DNA of 19,479 bases from Bacillota bacterium (lineage in GTDB: Bacteria; Eremiobacterota; SpSt-956; JAKJGF01). Both the position numbers and the translations under genes were made by a program. Position 1 is the stretch's first letter. Every line of letters begins with the position of its first letter. The notes beneath the pieces are model-generated. The model did no database searches, had not been told where the DNA came from, and worked only from the letters and a program-made list of their open reading frames with translations. The stretch is taken from contig JAKPQU010000490.1 of NCBI GenBank assembly GCA_029555925.1, forward strand, positions 1 through 19,479, read 5' to 3'. This document shows positions 7,821 through 15,351 of this stretch, one piece after another.

Positions 7821-9296
7821 TTACTCCTTGGGATACTGTTTTTTTATCTGTGTATATATGGTATGGAGATGAAGTATATGGTCCATACTGAGTATCTGGT
7901 TAAAACCTGCCGGCAGCGCAGGCGGATTATCACCGAAAGAGTCTATTTCCGAATTTCTTGCATAAATATAGCACTGATTTAAATATTCATTATTATATTG
8001 TTTTTTCTGACTTTCCGTAAGACTTGCCATGGCCTCTTCAAAAGGTTTAAAATATGGTTCTAGTTTTGCTTTTCCTTCAGGTGACAATTCCCTGTACAGA
8101 TCCTTTTTTATCATGGCATCATAAGGAAGATGTTCTGCATTGGCAATTTTAAGCACTTCAGGTCCAATAATCTGCAATTCTCCCGTAACGCCGTTCTTAT
8201 GTTTCACATATGCACATACGGAGGTAAAAGGAGAACCTGCAGATCTTTCCGTATCACCCATAGGTGCATGATAGAGAATTTTTTCTATTTCAGAATCACT
8301 GAATTTCATATCTTTTAATTTTTTCATTATTTCTTCTTGAGGAAGTTTACTGTCCATAATGGTTCCGAGAGATTTCAATTTATCATCAGAGATTTCACCT
8401 TTTAATTTTCCGACAGTCTCCCCGTCAACCTGAAACCATGCTCCGCCGATAACTATGGGATTACCTGCCTCTTTCCCTTCTGCTTTGAGTGCCTGACGTC
8501 TTTCATAATCAGCCCGGTATATCTGTTTTAACTGCTTCGAAGAAAAATAAGGCACACCTCCGGGCCCTCTCAGATTATTCAGACTTGTTATTTCAAGCTT
8601 TCCTGTCCTTATAGCATCTGACATGGAATCAACAGTTTTCTGTATACCAGCAGGGGAAGAATCTTTCAGTACAACCCTTGAGCCGATAGCATCCCATAGA
8701 TTGGACAGAGCCTGTTGTGGAGTCGATATTTCACTGGCCCAGCCATTATCCAGAACCCTCTGAAGTCTGTTTGCAGCAGACACGGGATTTTTTGCTCTTG
8801 CCTGGATCTCTCCGTGAGAGCCGAAGATATCTCTCATCTGGCCCTTTACCGGTTCCAGTTCCTGAGAGTATTGTTCATAGGCCTTTTCTGCCACTGCTAC
8901 AAGAGGAGTTTTTGATTGTTCGGGAACCTGTAATGTATCCACTTTCTCAGTTCTCTGTTCATCTCCCGTTTTAGAAGTTTCTGTTTCTCCGGCAGTGGCA
9001 GGATCTTTTCCTGCTACCTGTCCTGTATCGGTTCCAGATGTTTCTTTTCTGCCTGCTTTGGCTGCTTCGGCAAAAGCATTTTCCTCTTCCTGCTCTGTTA
9101 CGGGAGTAAATTCTTTGTAATTAAGAGCATAAAATTTATGAGTTTCTCCCAGGTGTTTATTTAAAACCGCAGGATCAAGCTTTCTGGCAGATGCCTGCTG
9201 TGACGACGCAAGGGTCTCCCCTACCTTAAACCGATAACGGTTTGCATCTGCTATAAGGTATTGATCCTTATTTACTGTATTTTTATTTATCATCAT
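7821..9296 (-). CDS. RelA/SpoT-like nucleotidyltransferase-domain protein with disordered N-terminus
   Basis: 491 residues from the ATG at 9296, preferred over an upstream GTG (9311) because the GGTGGTGGG stretch then serves as ribosome site. Residues 1-125 are polar, with low-complexity Gly/Thr/Glu/Lys runs at about 75-120. From about 145 to 395 it carries marks of the RelA_SpoT synthetase fold: RAK (Arg167, Lys169) before a helix, DAIGSR (Asp202, Gly205, Arg207), PFTS (356-359) at the place of GYxS, ELQI (Glu373, Gln375) at the place of (V/I)EIQI, and AEHLPY (Glu388, His389, Tyr392). The acidic and basic residues needed for pyrophosphate transfer are present, and the base-stacking Tyr is replaced by Phe357. 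About 100 extra residues lie between the two halves. There is no HD hydrolase, TGS or ACT domain, so it is not a housekeeping Rel. It may make (p)ppGpp, (p)ppApp or transfer pyrophosphate to RNA. It is first in the operon. Confidence 0.72.
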   Translation of the reverse strand: MMINKNTVNKDQYLIADANRYRFKVGETLASSQQASARKLDPAVLNKHLGETHKFYALNYKEFTPVTEQEEENAFAEAAKAGRKETSGTDTGQVAGKDPATAGETETSKTGDEQRTEKVDTLQVPEQSKTPLVAVAEKAYEQYSQELEPVKGQMRDIFGSHGEIQARAKNPVSAANRLQRVLDNGWASEISTPQQALSNLWDAIGSRVVLKDSSPAGIQKTVDSMSDAIRTGKLEITSLNNLRGPGGVPYFSSKQLKQIYRADYERRQALKAEGKEAGNPIVIGGAWFQVDGETVGKLKGEISDDKLKSLGTIMDSKLPQEEIMKKLKDMKFSDSEIEKILYHAPMGDTERSAGSPFTSVCAYVKHKNGVTGELQIIGPEVLKIANAEHLPYDAMIKKDLYRELSPEGKAKLEPYFKPFEEAMASLTESQKKQYNNEYLNQCYIYARNSEIDSFGDNPPALPAGFNQILSMDHILHLHTIYTQIKKQYPKE

Positions 9297-9329
9297 AAGT
9301 AAACCCACCACCTGATTAAAATTTTATTT

Positions 9330-9359
9330 ATTATAGATTATTATAACAAATATTATCAA
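9330..9359 (-). promoter_or_regulatory. Promoter of the RelA/SpoT-like operon
   Basis: On the minus strand TTGATA (9359-9354), an 18-nt spacer and a perfect TATAAT (9335-9330) lie 34 nt upstream of the ATG at 9296. The surrounding DNA is extremely AT-rich, so chance matches are possible. Confidence 0.45.
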
Positions 9360-9494
9360 TAAAAATATTAACAAAAAGTTAAATTTTTCAATATTTTTTA
9401 TATTGATAACGAATTAATTCCTTCAGTCTTCACCCTTCACTAAATATATGAAATTATAAAATTTTTTGAAGGTTAAAAAAAACTGTTTATAGAA

Positions 9495-9503
9495 TGTTAT
9501 AAT
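9495..9503 (+). promoter_or_regulatory. Extended -10 promoter of the permease operon
   Basis: TGTTATAAT, a TGN-extended perfect -10, lies 29 nt upstream of the permease ATG. No acceptable -35 is found at normal spacing. It is the only promoter I see for the four-gene plus-strand run to 13911. Confidence 0.5.
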
Positions 9504-9532
9504 ACGTAAATTTATGTGAGAAGAGGTTTTTT

Positions 9533-10978
9533 ATGGAAAAAGAGACAAAACTGGTCAGAGGACTTAATTTATTTGATGCCACAACACTGGTAATAGGCTC
9601 AATGATAGGGTCAGGTATTTTCATAGTTCCGTCACTAATGGCAGGATATATTCCTTCGCCAGGATTGATATTGCTCCTGTGGGTTATAGGAGGAGTGCTT
9701 ACAATCTGCGGCGCTCTTTCCTATGCGGAACTGGCTGCTGCTATGCCGAAAGCGGGAGGGCCCTATATATATTTAAAAGAAATCTATTCTCCATTGATGG
9801 GGTTTCTCTGCGGATGGACCATTTTCCTTGTCATACAGAGCGGTATTATAGCTGCAGTAGCAGTGGCTTTTGCAAAATATACTGGAGTTTTCATTCCCTG
9901 GATTTCGGAAGGAACCGTGCTGCTATCCCTACCTCATTTCACATTAAATTCTGCCCAGTTAATAGGGATTTTAAGTATATGGATATTAACGATCATCAAT
10001 ATATACGGATTAAAAGCAGGAGCCTTTGTACAGAATTTATTTACAGTTCTTAAAGTAGCATGTGTTTTGCTACTGGTTTTCTGCAGTTTTCTCTTTTTCA
10101 GGGAAGGAGGTTTAAATCACTTCAGTCCTTTGTTCTCATTAAAACTTGCCGAACAGGGGGCTGCCATAGGCCTTTTCGGCGCAATTGCAGTTTCCATGTC
10201 AAAAGCTCTTTTTGCCTATGATCCATGGTATAATGTTACCTATGTGGCAGAAGAAGTAGAAAATCCTCAGAGGAATCTGCCTCTGTCCTTATTTCTGGGA
10301 GCACTGGCCACAATGGCTGTCTATATAACTGCTACAGTAGCCTATATGTATGTTGTTCCCATAAATCTTATGTCAGGTATTCCGGATAACAGAATTGCAG
10401 CAGATGTGGCCAAAACAATATTCGGTAATCCAGGCTTATCTTTCATCGCCGCTGCTGTTATGATATCAACCTTCGGCTGTAACAATGGTCTCATACTTGG
10501 AGGAGCCAGAATTCTCTATGCAACGGCAAGAGACGGCTTCTTCTTAAAAAAGGCTGCAGACGTTCATCCGAAGTTTCACACACCTGCCAATGCCCTCTTA
10601 TTTCAGGCAATATGGGCTTCAATATTGACCATTACCAATAGTTACAGCGGTCTTTTAACATATGTATCCTTTGCATCTCTTCTATTCAGTTCAATGGCTG
10701 TATTCGGAATTTTTGTCTTCAGAAAAAACAGTCCTCATATGGAAAGACCGTATAAAGTATGGGGCTATCCCGTAATACCGGTGTTATATATTTTGATATC
10801 CATATTCTTTATAATATTTATTTTTCAGGGCGATCCGAGAAATTCTCTTTTCGGCCTCGGTCTTATAGCTCTTGGTATTCCCGTATATTACCATCATATA
10901 AAAAAATATCCGAAAATTACTTCAATATTGCCTCATAATGAGTATATAGGAAAGGAGAAATGTAAAAATGAAAATTAA
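9533..10978 (+). CDS. APC-family amino-acid permease
   Basis: A 481-residue integral membrane protein with about twelve hydrophobic segments and the amino-acid/polyamine/organocation signature GSMIGSGIF at residues 22-30 in the first segment (the unwound substrate-binding helix). GALSYAELAAAMPKAGGPY (about 60-78) is the conserved second-third helix region, and the cytoplasmic EVENPQRNLPLS loop near 240 is typical of the LAT/basic amino acid antiporter branch. Uptake or exchange of amino acids across the cytoplasmic membrane is expected; the substrate cannot be read. AGAGG lies 8 nt upstream of the ATG. The gene overlaps the cupin gene by 11 nt. Co-location with an amino-acid decarboxylase suggests it could exchange an aromatic amino acid for its amine; this is inference. 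Confidence 0.9.
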   Translation: MEKETKLVRGLNLFDATTLVIGSMIGSGIFIVPSLMAGYIPSPGLILLLWVIGGVLTICGALSYAELAAAMPKAGGPYIYLKEIYSPLMGFLCGWTIFLVIQSGIIAAVAVAFAKYTGVFIPWISEGTVLLSLPHFTLNSAQLIGILSIWILTIINIYGLKAGAFVQNLFTVLKVACVLLLVFCSFLFFREGGLNHFSPLFSLKLAEQGAAIGLFGAIAVSMSKALFAYDPWYNVTYVAEEVENPQRNLPLSLFLGALATMAVYITATVAYMYVVPINLMSGIPDNRIAADVAKTIFGNPGLSFIAAAVMISTFGCNNGLILGGARILYATARDGFFLKKAADVHPKFHTPANALLFQAIWASILTITNSYSGLLTYVSFASLLFSSMAVFGIFVFRKNSPHMERPYKVWGYPVIPVLYILISIFFIIFIFQGDPRNSLFGLGLIALGIPVYYHHIKKYPKITSILPHNEYIGKEKCKNEN

Positions 10979-11234
10979 AGTAGAAAAACCGACAGAAGAA
11001 CAGATTAAATCTCTTGGTATTGAGAACTGGAGCCCCTGGGAATGTGAACCGTCTACCTTTGACTGGCAATATCCAGACAATGAAACGGCCTATGTATTTG
11101 AAGGCCATGTCATAGTCAGAACTGAAGAAGGTGAAACAGAGATTAAAGGGGGCGATCTTGTCCACTTCCCGAAAGACCTGAAATGCACATGGACTGTAAA
11201 GGAAAAAATCAGAAAGGTTTATACTTTTAAATAA
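10968..11234 (+). CDS. Small cupin (Cupin_3/DUF861-like)
   Basis: An 88-residue single-domain cupin. The pattern W-x-YPDNETAYVFEGHV (33-48), EGETEIKGGDLVHFPKDL (54-71) and a closing WTV-x-E-x-x-RKVYTF is characteristic of the Cupin_3 group found beside ureidoglycine and ethanolamine enzymes. The metal-ligand His/Glu set of larger cupins is incomplete, though Glu45, His47 and His66 could contribute. Its role is unknown; many such proteins act as small-molecule binding or regulatory units. It overlaps the permease end by 11 nt with AAAGGAG 10 nt before its ATG, so it is co-translated. Its final codons and stop are part of a 28-bp direct repeat. Confidence 0.85.
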   Translation: MKIKVEKPTEEQIKSLGIENWSPWECEPSTFDWQYPDNETAYVFEGHVIVRTEEGETEIKGGDLVHFPKDLKCTWTVKEKIRKVYTFK

Positions 11235-11288
11235 GTGGCCTGCCGCAGGTACATATAAAGAAGGTTTATACTTTTAAATAAGTGGCCT
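11214..11288 (+). repeat. 28-bp direct repeat at the cupin/methyltransferase junction
   Basis: Positions 11214-11241 and 11261-11288 are identical, separated by 19 nt (period 47). The first copy encodes the last residues and stop codon of the cupin; the second supplies the GTG proposed as start of the methyltransferase. This is a local tandem duplication of the cupin 3' end, or an assembly artefact. Confidence 0.9.
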
Positions 11289-12439
11289 CTTATAGAAACA
11301 TAAAGGCTGAAAATTTTTCATTAATGAGAAAAGACAGTAAAGCAGATTCAAAAAATGAAGTTATCACTTTAAACAGAGAAAACTTTATCTGGCTTGTAAG
11401 TGATATATATAGCTCACCGGATCTAAAAATTCTTAAAGACAGGATAGGTCGATTAAAGGATTTTGTAGATTTTCCGGAACGGTTTGACAATCATATCCTC
11501 CATGGTACAAAAGGAGAGTCTGTATCTTTCAGAAAAGATCTGTTGAGTTCTGACCTTCATCAAATTCTGGAAACTATTACTCTTGAAAGAGCGAAATATT
11601 ACCTTAAAAGATTACATTTATCGGCAGAAAAGATAAAGACAAAAAAAATAAATGACATAAACCTTTACAGATGGAAAGAATATGATGAGATTATTACGGA
11701 CAGTCTCTGGATTGTAGATAAAAGAGACAGATCAGGAGAGCATCTGGGCTGGTACTGGGGTAATTTCATACCTCAAATTCCTCACCAGATGCTCCTGAGA
11801 TATACGAAAAAAAATGACTGGGTTCTTGACGGATTTCTGGGAAGCGGAACAACACTGGTCGAATGTCAGAGACTGGGAAGAAACGGTATAGGTATAGAAT
11901 TAAATCATCATATAGCAGAAAAGGCAAAGGAACTGATTGAGAAAGAAGACAATAAATACAATATAATAACCGAAGTGATAACTGATGATAACAGGACTGC
12001 AGACATTAAACCTGTCCTGGAGAAATATGGCATAAAATCAGTTCAGCTTATTATTATGCATCCCCCCTATCATGACATAATAAAATTTTCCAGTGATAGA
12101 AGAGATCTCTCCTGTGCAGGAAACACAAAAAAATTCCTCAAAATGTTCGGTTCCGGTGTTGAAAATTTAACACCTTTTCTGGAACATGATCGTTATATGG
12201 CTGTTGTCATAGGTGACAAATATGGAGGAAAAGAGTGGATACCGCTTGGTTTTTACTGTATGGAAGAAGTATTAAAAAGGGGATATTTATTGAAAAGCAT
12301 CATAGTGAAGAATTTTGAGCAAACAAGAGGTAAAAGAAATCAGAAAGAACTATGGAGATACAGAGCTTTAGCTGGCGGATTTTATGTCTTCAAACATGAG
12401 TATATTATGATTTTCAAAAAAATATCCGAAGAGGAATAA
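11282..12439 (+). CDS. Orphan amino-type DNA methyltransferase (N6-A/N4-C family)
   Basis: A 385-residue SAM-dependent methyltransferase. Residues 1-150 form a domain I do not recognise, probably for target recognition. Then come a motif X-like helix (IPQIPHQMLLRY, 163-174), motif I DGFLGSGTT (183-191) with acidic Glu206 of motif II (GIGIELN), and motif IV HPPY (260-263), where DPPY, NPPY or SPPY is usual. GDKY and a closing HEYIMIFKK are also typical. The order X-I-IV differs from the beta order of many N4/N6 enzymes. No restriction endonuclease is adjacent, so it is an orphan or regulatory methylase, or possibly an RNA methylase. The start is uncertain: the GTG at 11282 and ATG at 11324 both lack a good ribosome site. 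It lies inside a metabolic operon between the cupin and the decarboxylase. Confidence 0.8.
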   Translation: MASYRNIKAENFSLMRKDSKADSKNEVITLNRENFIWLVSDIYSSPDLKILKDRIGRLKDFVDFPERFDNHILHGTKGESVSFRKDLLSSDLHQILETITLERAKYYLKRLHLSAEKIKTKKINDINLYRWKEYDEIITDSLWIVDKRDRSGEHLGWYWGNFIPQIPHQMLLRYTKKNDWVLDGFLGSGTTLVECQRLGRNGIGIELNHHIAEKAKELIEKEDNKYNIITEVITDDNRTADIKPVLEKYGIKSVQLIIMHPPYHDIIKFSSDRRDLSCAGNTKKFLKMFGSGVENLTPFLEHDRYMAVVIGDKYGGKEWIPLGFYCMEEVLKRGYLLKSIIVKNFEQTRGKRNQKELWRYRALAGGFYVFKHEYIMIFKKISEEE

Positions 12440-12465
12440 ATTCGTGACCCGTGAAAGGAGATATT

Positions 12466-13911
12466 ATGATGTTAAATAAAAATGGAGATATGAATCCCGA
12501 AGAATTCCGTTCTTACGGACATAAAGTAGTTGACTGGATTTCAGATTATCTGAAAAATACCGAAAAATATCCTGTAATGGCACAGGTAAAACCGGGGGAT
12601 ATAAAAAATAAAATTCCTGTTTCTCCGCCGGAACATGCGGAAAAAATGGAGGATATATTAAAGGATTTTCAGGATATAATCATGCCGGGAATAACACACT
12701 GGAATCATCCAGCATTTTTCGCCTATTTTTCCATAACAGGCTCAGCTCCGGGCATACTGGGTGAAATGCTCTGTTCCGCTCTGAATGTAAACGGAATGCT
12801 CTGGAAATCATCACCTTCCGCCACGGAGCTCGAGACAGCAGTCCTTGACTGGCTGAGACAGATGATAGGACTTCCCCCTGAATTTCAGGGGATAATCTAT
12901 GACACTGCCTCTGTATCCAGTATGCATGCCATTGCTGCCGCAAGGGAATCTATTGGACTCAATGTAAGAGAAGAAGGACTATGCGGCCGCCCAGATATGC
13001 CGAAACTCAGAGTTTATATCTCGGAACAGACTCACTCGTCAGTGGAAAAAGGGGCAATTACCCTGGGCATAGGTCAGAAAAATGTCAGAAAAATACCTGT
13101 AGACCACAGGTTCCGAATGAGACCAGATAAACTAGAGGAAGCAATAGAAGAAGATATTAAAGCAGGTTACAGGCCTTTTTTTGTAACTGCCACAATAGGC
13201 ACTACGTCTACGACAAGTATTGACCCTGTGCCTGCCATAGCGGATATAGCAAAAAAATACAATCTCTGGCTTCATGTTGACGGAGCTTACGGAGGTTCCG
13301 CAGCAGTTGTGCCTGAGATGAAATGGATCATGGAAGGGTGTGACAGAGCCGATTCAATGGTGGTAAATCCCCATAAATGGCTTTTTACTCCCTGTGATAT
13401 AAGTGTTTTTTACTGTAAGAGATTCGACACTTTAAAACAGGCTTTCAGTCTTGTAGCAGAATATCTGAAGACTTCTGAAGACAGCGCAGTAAGGAATTAT
13501 ATGGATTACGGCGTTCAGCTCGGAAGGAGATTTCGTTCTCTAAAACTCTGGATGGTCATAAGAACCTTCGGTCATGAAGGGCTTGCAGAGAGATTGAGAT
13601 TTCATATGGAACTGGCGAAAAAATTCGCTTCATTGGTTGAAGGTGATGAGAATTTTGAACTTTTAGCACCTGTTCCGTTCAGCACCGTATGTTTTCGCGC
13701 AAAACTAAAAAATATGACAGAAGATGAACTGAACCTGTTAAATGAAAAACTTATGGACAATGTTAACAGAACAGGAAAAGTCTTTTTCTCCCATACGAAA
13801 TTAAACGGAAAATTCACGATCAGAATGGCCATAGGCAATCTGAAAACTACTGAAGAACATGTGACACTGGCATGGAGTCTGGTGAAGGAAGAGTTGAAGA
13901 GATTAATTTGA
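12466..13911 (+). CDS. PLP-dependent aromatic-L-amino-acid-type decarboxylase
   Basis: 481 residues from the ATG at 12466; a second ATG directly follows and suits the AAAGGAG site at 12454-12460 equally well, whereas the GTG at 12451 lies inside that site. It is a group II PLP decarboxylase of the DDC/tyrosine/tryptophan decarboxylase type. Visible: THWNHPAFFAYF and SPSATELE (substrate side), His190 in QTHSSVEK (stacks on PLP), ATIGTTSTT, Asp272 in HVDGAYGG (PLP nitrogen), Lys304 in NPHKW (Schiff base), and LGRRFRSLKLW. Tyr345 in the mobile loop aligns with the catalytic Tyr332 of human DDC, which predicts true decarboxylation, not aldehyde formation. The product would be an aromatic amine (tyramine, tryptamine or phenethylamine). 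It is last in the operon, 26 nt after the methyltransferase. Its stop codon is within the duplicated target site of a MITE-like element. Confidence 0.92.
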   Translation: MMLNKNGDMNPEEFRSYGHKVVDWISDYLKNTEKYPVMAQVKPGDIKNKIPVSPPEHAEKMEDILKDFQDIIMPGITHWNHPAFFAYFSITGSAPGILGEMLCSALNVNGMLWKSSPSATELETAVLDWLRQMIGLPPEFQGIIYDTASVSSMHAIAAARESIGLNVREEGLCGRPDMPKLRVYISEQTHSSVEKGAITLGIGQKNVRKIPVDHRFRMRPDKLEEAIEEDIKAGYRPFFVTATIGTTSTTSIDPVPAIADIAKKYNLWLHVDGAYGGSAAVVPEMKWIMEGCDRADSMVVNPHKWLFTPCDISVFYCKRFDTLKQAFSLVAEYLKTSEDSAVRNYMDYGVQLGRRFRSLKLWMVIRTFGHEGLAERLRFHMELAKKFASLVEGDENFELLAPVPFSTVCFRAKLKNMTEDELNLLNEKLMDNVNRTGKVFFSHTKLNGKFTIRMAIGNLKTTEEHVTLAWSLVKEELKRLI

Positions 13912-13913
13912 TT

Positions 13914-14017
13914 CTATACTTTCGCAGATTTCAGAAAAAGCCTTGAATTTATTAAGTTTTATGTTTCAACTGAAGTCAATAAAATCAAAGGTTTTATAAA
14001 AAAGTGCGAAAGTATAG
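13914..14017. mobile_element. MITE-like 104-bp element with 13-bp terminal inverted repeats
   Basis: Perfect 13-bp terminal inverted repeats CTATACTTTCGCA (13914-13926) and TGCGAAAGTATAG (14005-14017) bound a 104-bp non-coding segment. It is flanked by a direct repeat TTGATT (13908-13913 and 14018-14023), as expected for a target-site duplication. The inside is also quasi-palindromic: AAAAGCCTTGAATTTATT can pair imperfectly with 13979-13996, with a small TTCA-ACT-GAA tip. This is the structure of a miniature inverted-repeat transposable element. The left TTGATT contains the decarboxylase TGA stop, so insertion kept the reading frame end intact. The full hairpin may also act as a terminator. 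Confidence 0.75.
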
Positions 14018-14094
14018 TTGATTCTTTTTTATAATCATAAAAGAAAATATCAAAAGCGTTTGATGGAAAAATAAATTTGTCCCAGAATATTCAG

Positions 14095-14156
14095 AGTGAG
14101 AAGTAAAAAGAGAAAAAATCGGGATTTTACCTGTTTTTCACTTTTCACTTCTCACT
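14095..14156. terminator. Hairpin between convergent genes, built from TTTTCACT repeats
   Basis: Left arm 14095-14117 (AGTGAGAAGTAAAAAGAGAA...) and right arm 14134-14156 are inverted repeats over 23 nt with two mismatches and a 16-nt loop. A/T runs lie at the loop side of the stem. The position between two convergent genes suits a bidirectional terminator. The right arm continues as TTTTCACT up to the minus-strand stop codon. The sequence belongs to the same TTCACT family as the other tracts in the window. Confidence 0.5.
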
Positions 14157-14167
14157 TTTCACTAACC

Positions 14168-15280
14168 TTACTCTACAAAACCTCTTATTGCCTTTTCTAT
14201 ATAATCAGTCTCATAAATACATGACAGATGGCCGTTACCGCTGTCATAATAAAAGCACTGGCAATCTTTAATAGATTTCTTTGCTTCTTCAGCCTGTGGT
14301 CTTGTGAACATAAGGTCTGAATCGTCTATTATCATCAATGTCTTTGCTTTAATTTTAGCCAGAGCATCTTCTAAAGTCTCTGAACCTTCTCTCAGATCAT
14401 ACAAGATATTTGCTTTTGCTATATACATATAGGAATTTGCGTCAAAAAACTGCATTCTCCCGAGGACAATATTCTCAATCTCTTTTTCCACAAGGAATTT
14501 TCCATAAAAACTTCTATAAGGGTTTTCATATTTTTTAAATTCAGGGTCGGCAAATTTCCGGCCGAAGTTTTCTTCTGCCCATTTATCAGTTCTCGTTGCT
14601 ACAAGAAGATTTTTAAAGGCAAGCAACAATCCCCTCTGAGGAGGTTTTTTATCGTAATAAGCCCCTCCCCTCCAATCGGGATCAAGCATGATTGAATCAA
14701 TCCCCAGTTGGTTCGGAACCATTATACCAAAGGGCCTTATCATTGGAGTGGCAGCTACGGATATAATTTTTTCCACATCATCGGGGAAAAACCTTCCCCA
14801 CATGAAAGACTGAAGGCCACCCATGGACGGCCCTGCCACAAGTTTTAACTTCTTTATGCCGAGACTATCCAGTAATTTTCTCTGAAGCCTTACCACATCT
14901 TTAATGGTAAATATGGGAAAATACATGCCATATTCTTTTCCCGTTACAGGGTTTATTGTAGCAGGCCCTGTGGTTATGACATTGGGATTATAGCAATTTA
15001 TATTTGACAGCACATCCGAACTTATGACAAAATATCTATCCGTGTCTATTGCTTTACCGGCACCTACAAGATTATCCCACCAGCCGGGAACAGGTTCGTT
15101 TTCTTTATATTTTCCTGCCACATGACTTGTGCCTGTAAAAAAATGGCATATCATGACAGCATTATCTTTTTCTTCATTTAATGTTCCATAGGTTTCGTAG
15201 CCTATTTTTACCGGTATGGATACATCTGCCTCTTCAAAATAAAATTCATCGAGAGAAAAGCACTTTTTTTCAACGAGCAT
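14168..15280 (-). CDS. MetX-family alpha/beta hydrolase (homoserine O-acetyltransferase-like)
   Basis: A 370-residue alpha/beta-fold protein with the full length and layout of MetX: ICHFFTG-x-SHVAG (oxyanion region, 45-56), PGWWDNLVGAGKAIDTDRYF (65-84), nucleophile Ser152 in GPSMGG, FDANSYMYIAKA (279-290), Asp322 in DDSD and His351 in GNGHLS, so the catalytic triad is complete. Two points differ from biosynthetic MetX: the elbow is GPSMGG in place of GGS(L/M)GG, and the GC-x-GTTGPSS segment is replaced by NCYNPNVITTGPATINP. It may be an acyltransferase on another alcohol or a hydrolase; no methionine or cysteine genes are adjacent. AAAGGAG lies 9 nt before the ATG. It is a single-gene unit whose promoter overlaps that of the ABC genes. 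Confidence 0.85.
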   Translation of the reverse strand: MLVEKKCFSLDEFYFEEADVSIPVKIGYETYGTLNEEKDNAVMICHFFTGTSHVAGKYKENEPVPGWWDNLVGAGKAIDTDRYFVISSDVLSNINCYNPNVITTGPATINPVTGKEYGMYFPIFTIKDVVRLQRKLLDSLGIKKLKLVAGPSMGGLQSFMWGRFFPDDVEKIISVAATPMIRPFGIMVPNQLGIDSIMLDPDWRGGAYYDKKPPQRGLLLAFKNLLVATRTDKWAEENFGRKFADPEFKKYENPYRSFYGKFLVEKEIENIVLGRMQFFDANSYMYIAKANILYDLREGSETLEDALAKIKAKTLMIIDDSDLMFTRPQAEEAKKSIKDCQCFYYDSGNGHLSCIYETDYIEKAIRGFVE

Positions 15281-15322
15281 TACAGGGTTCTCCTTTCAGA
15301 AGCAATATAGAAATTCTGAATT

Positions 15323-15351
15323 ACTATAGCATATAGAGGCTTTTTTGACAA
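15323..15351 (-). promoter_or_regulatory. Promoter of the MetX-like gene
   Basis: On the minus strand TTGTCA (15351-15346), a 17-nt spacer and TATAGT (15328-15323), preceded by TGC as an extended -10, lie 42 nt before the ATG. Its -35 shares five bases with the -35 of the plus-strand promoter. Confidence 0.6.

Noticed and set aside
11282..13911. Restriction-modification system
   Set aside because: Only a methyltransferase is present; its neighbours are a cupin and a PLP decarboxylase, neither of which is a nuclease.
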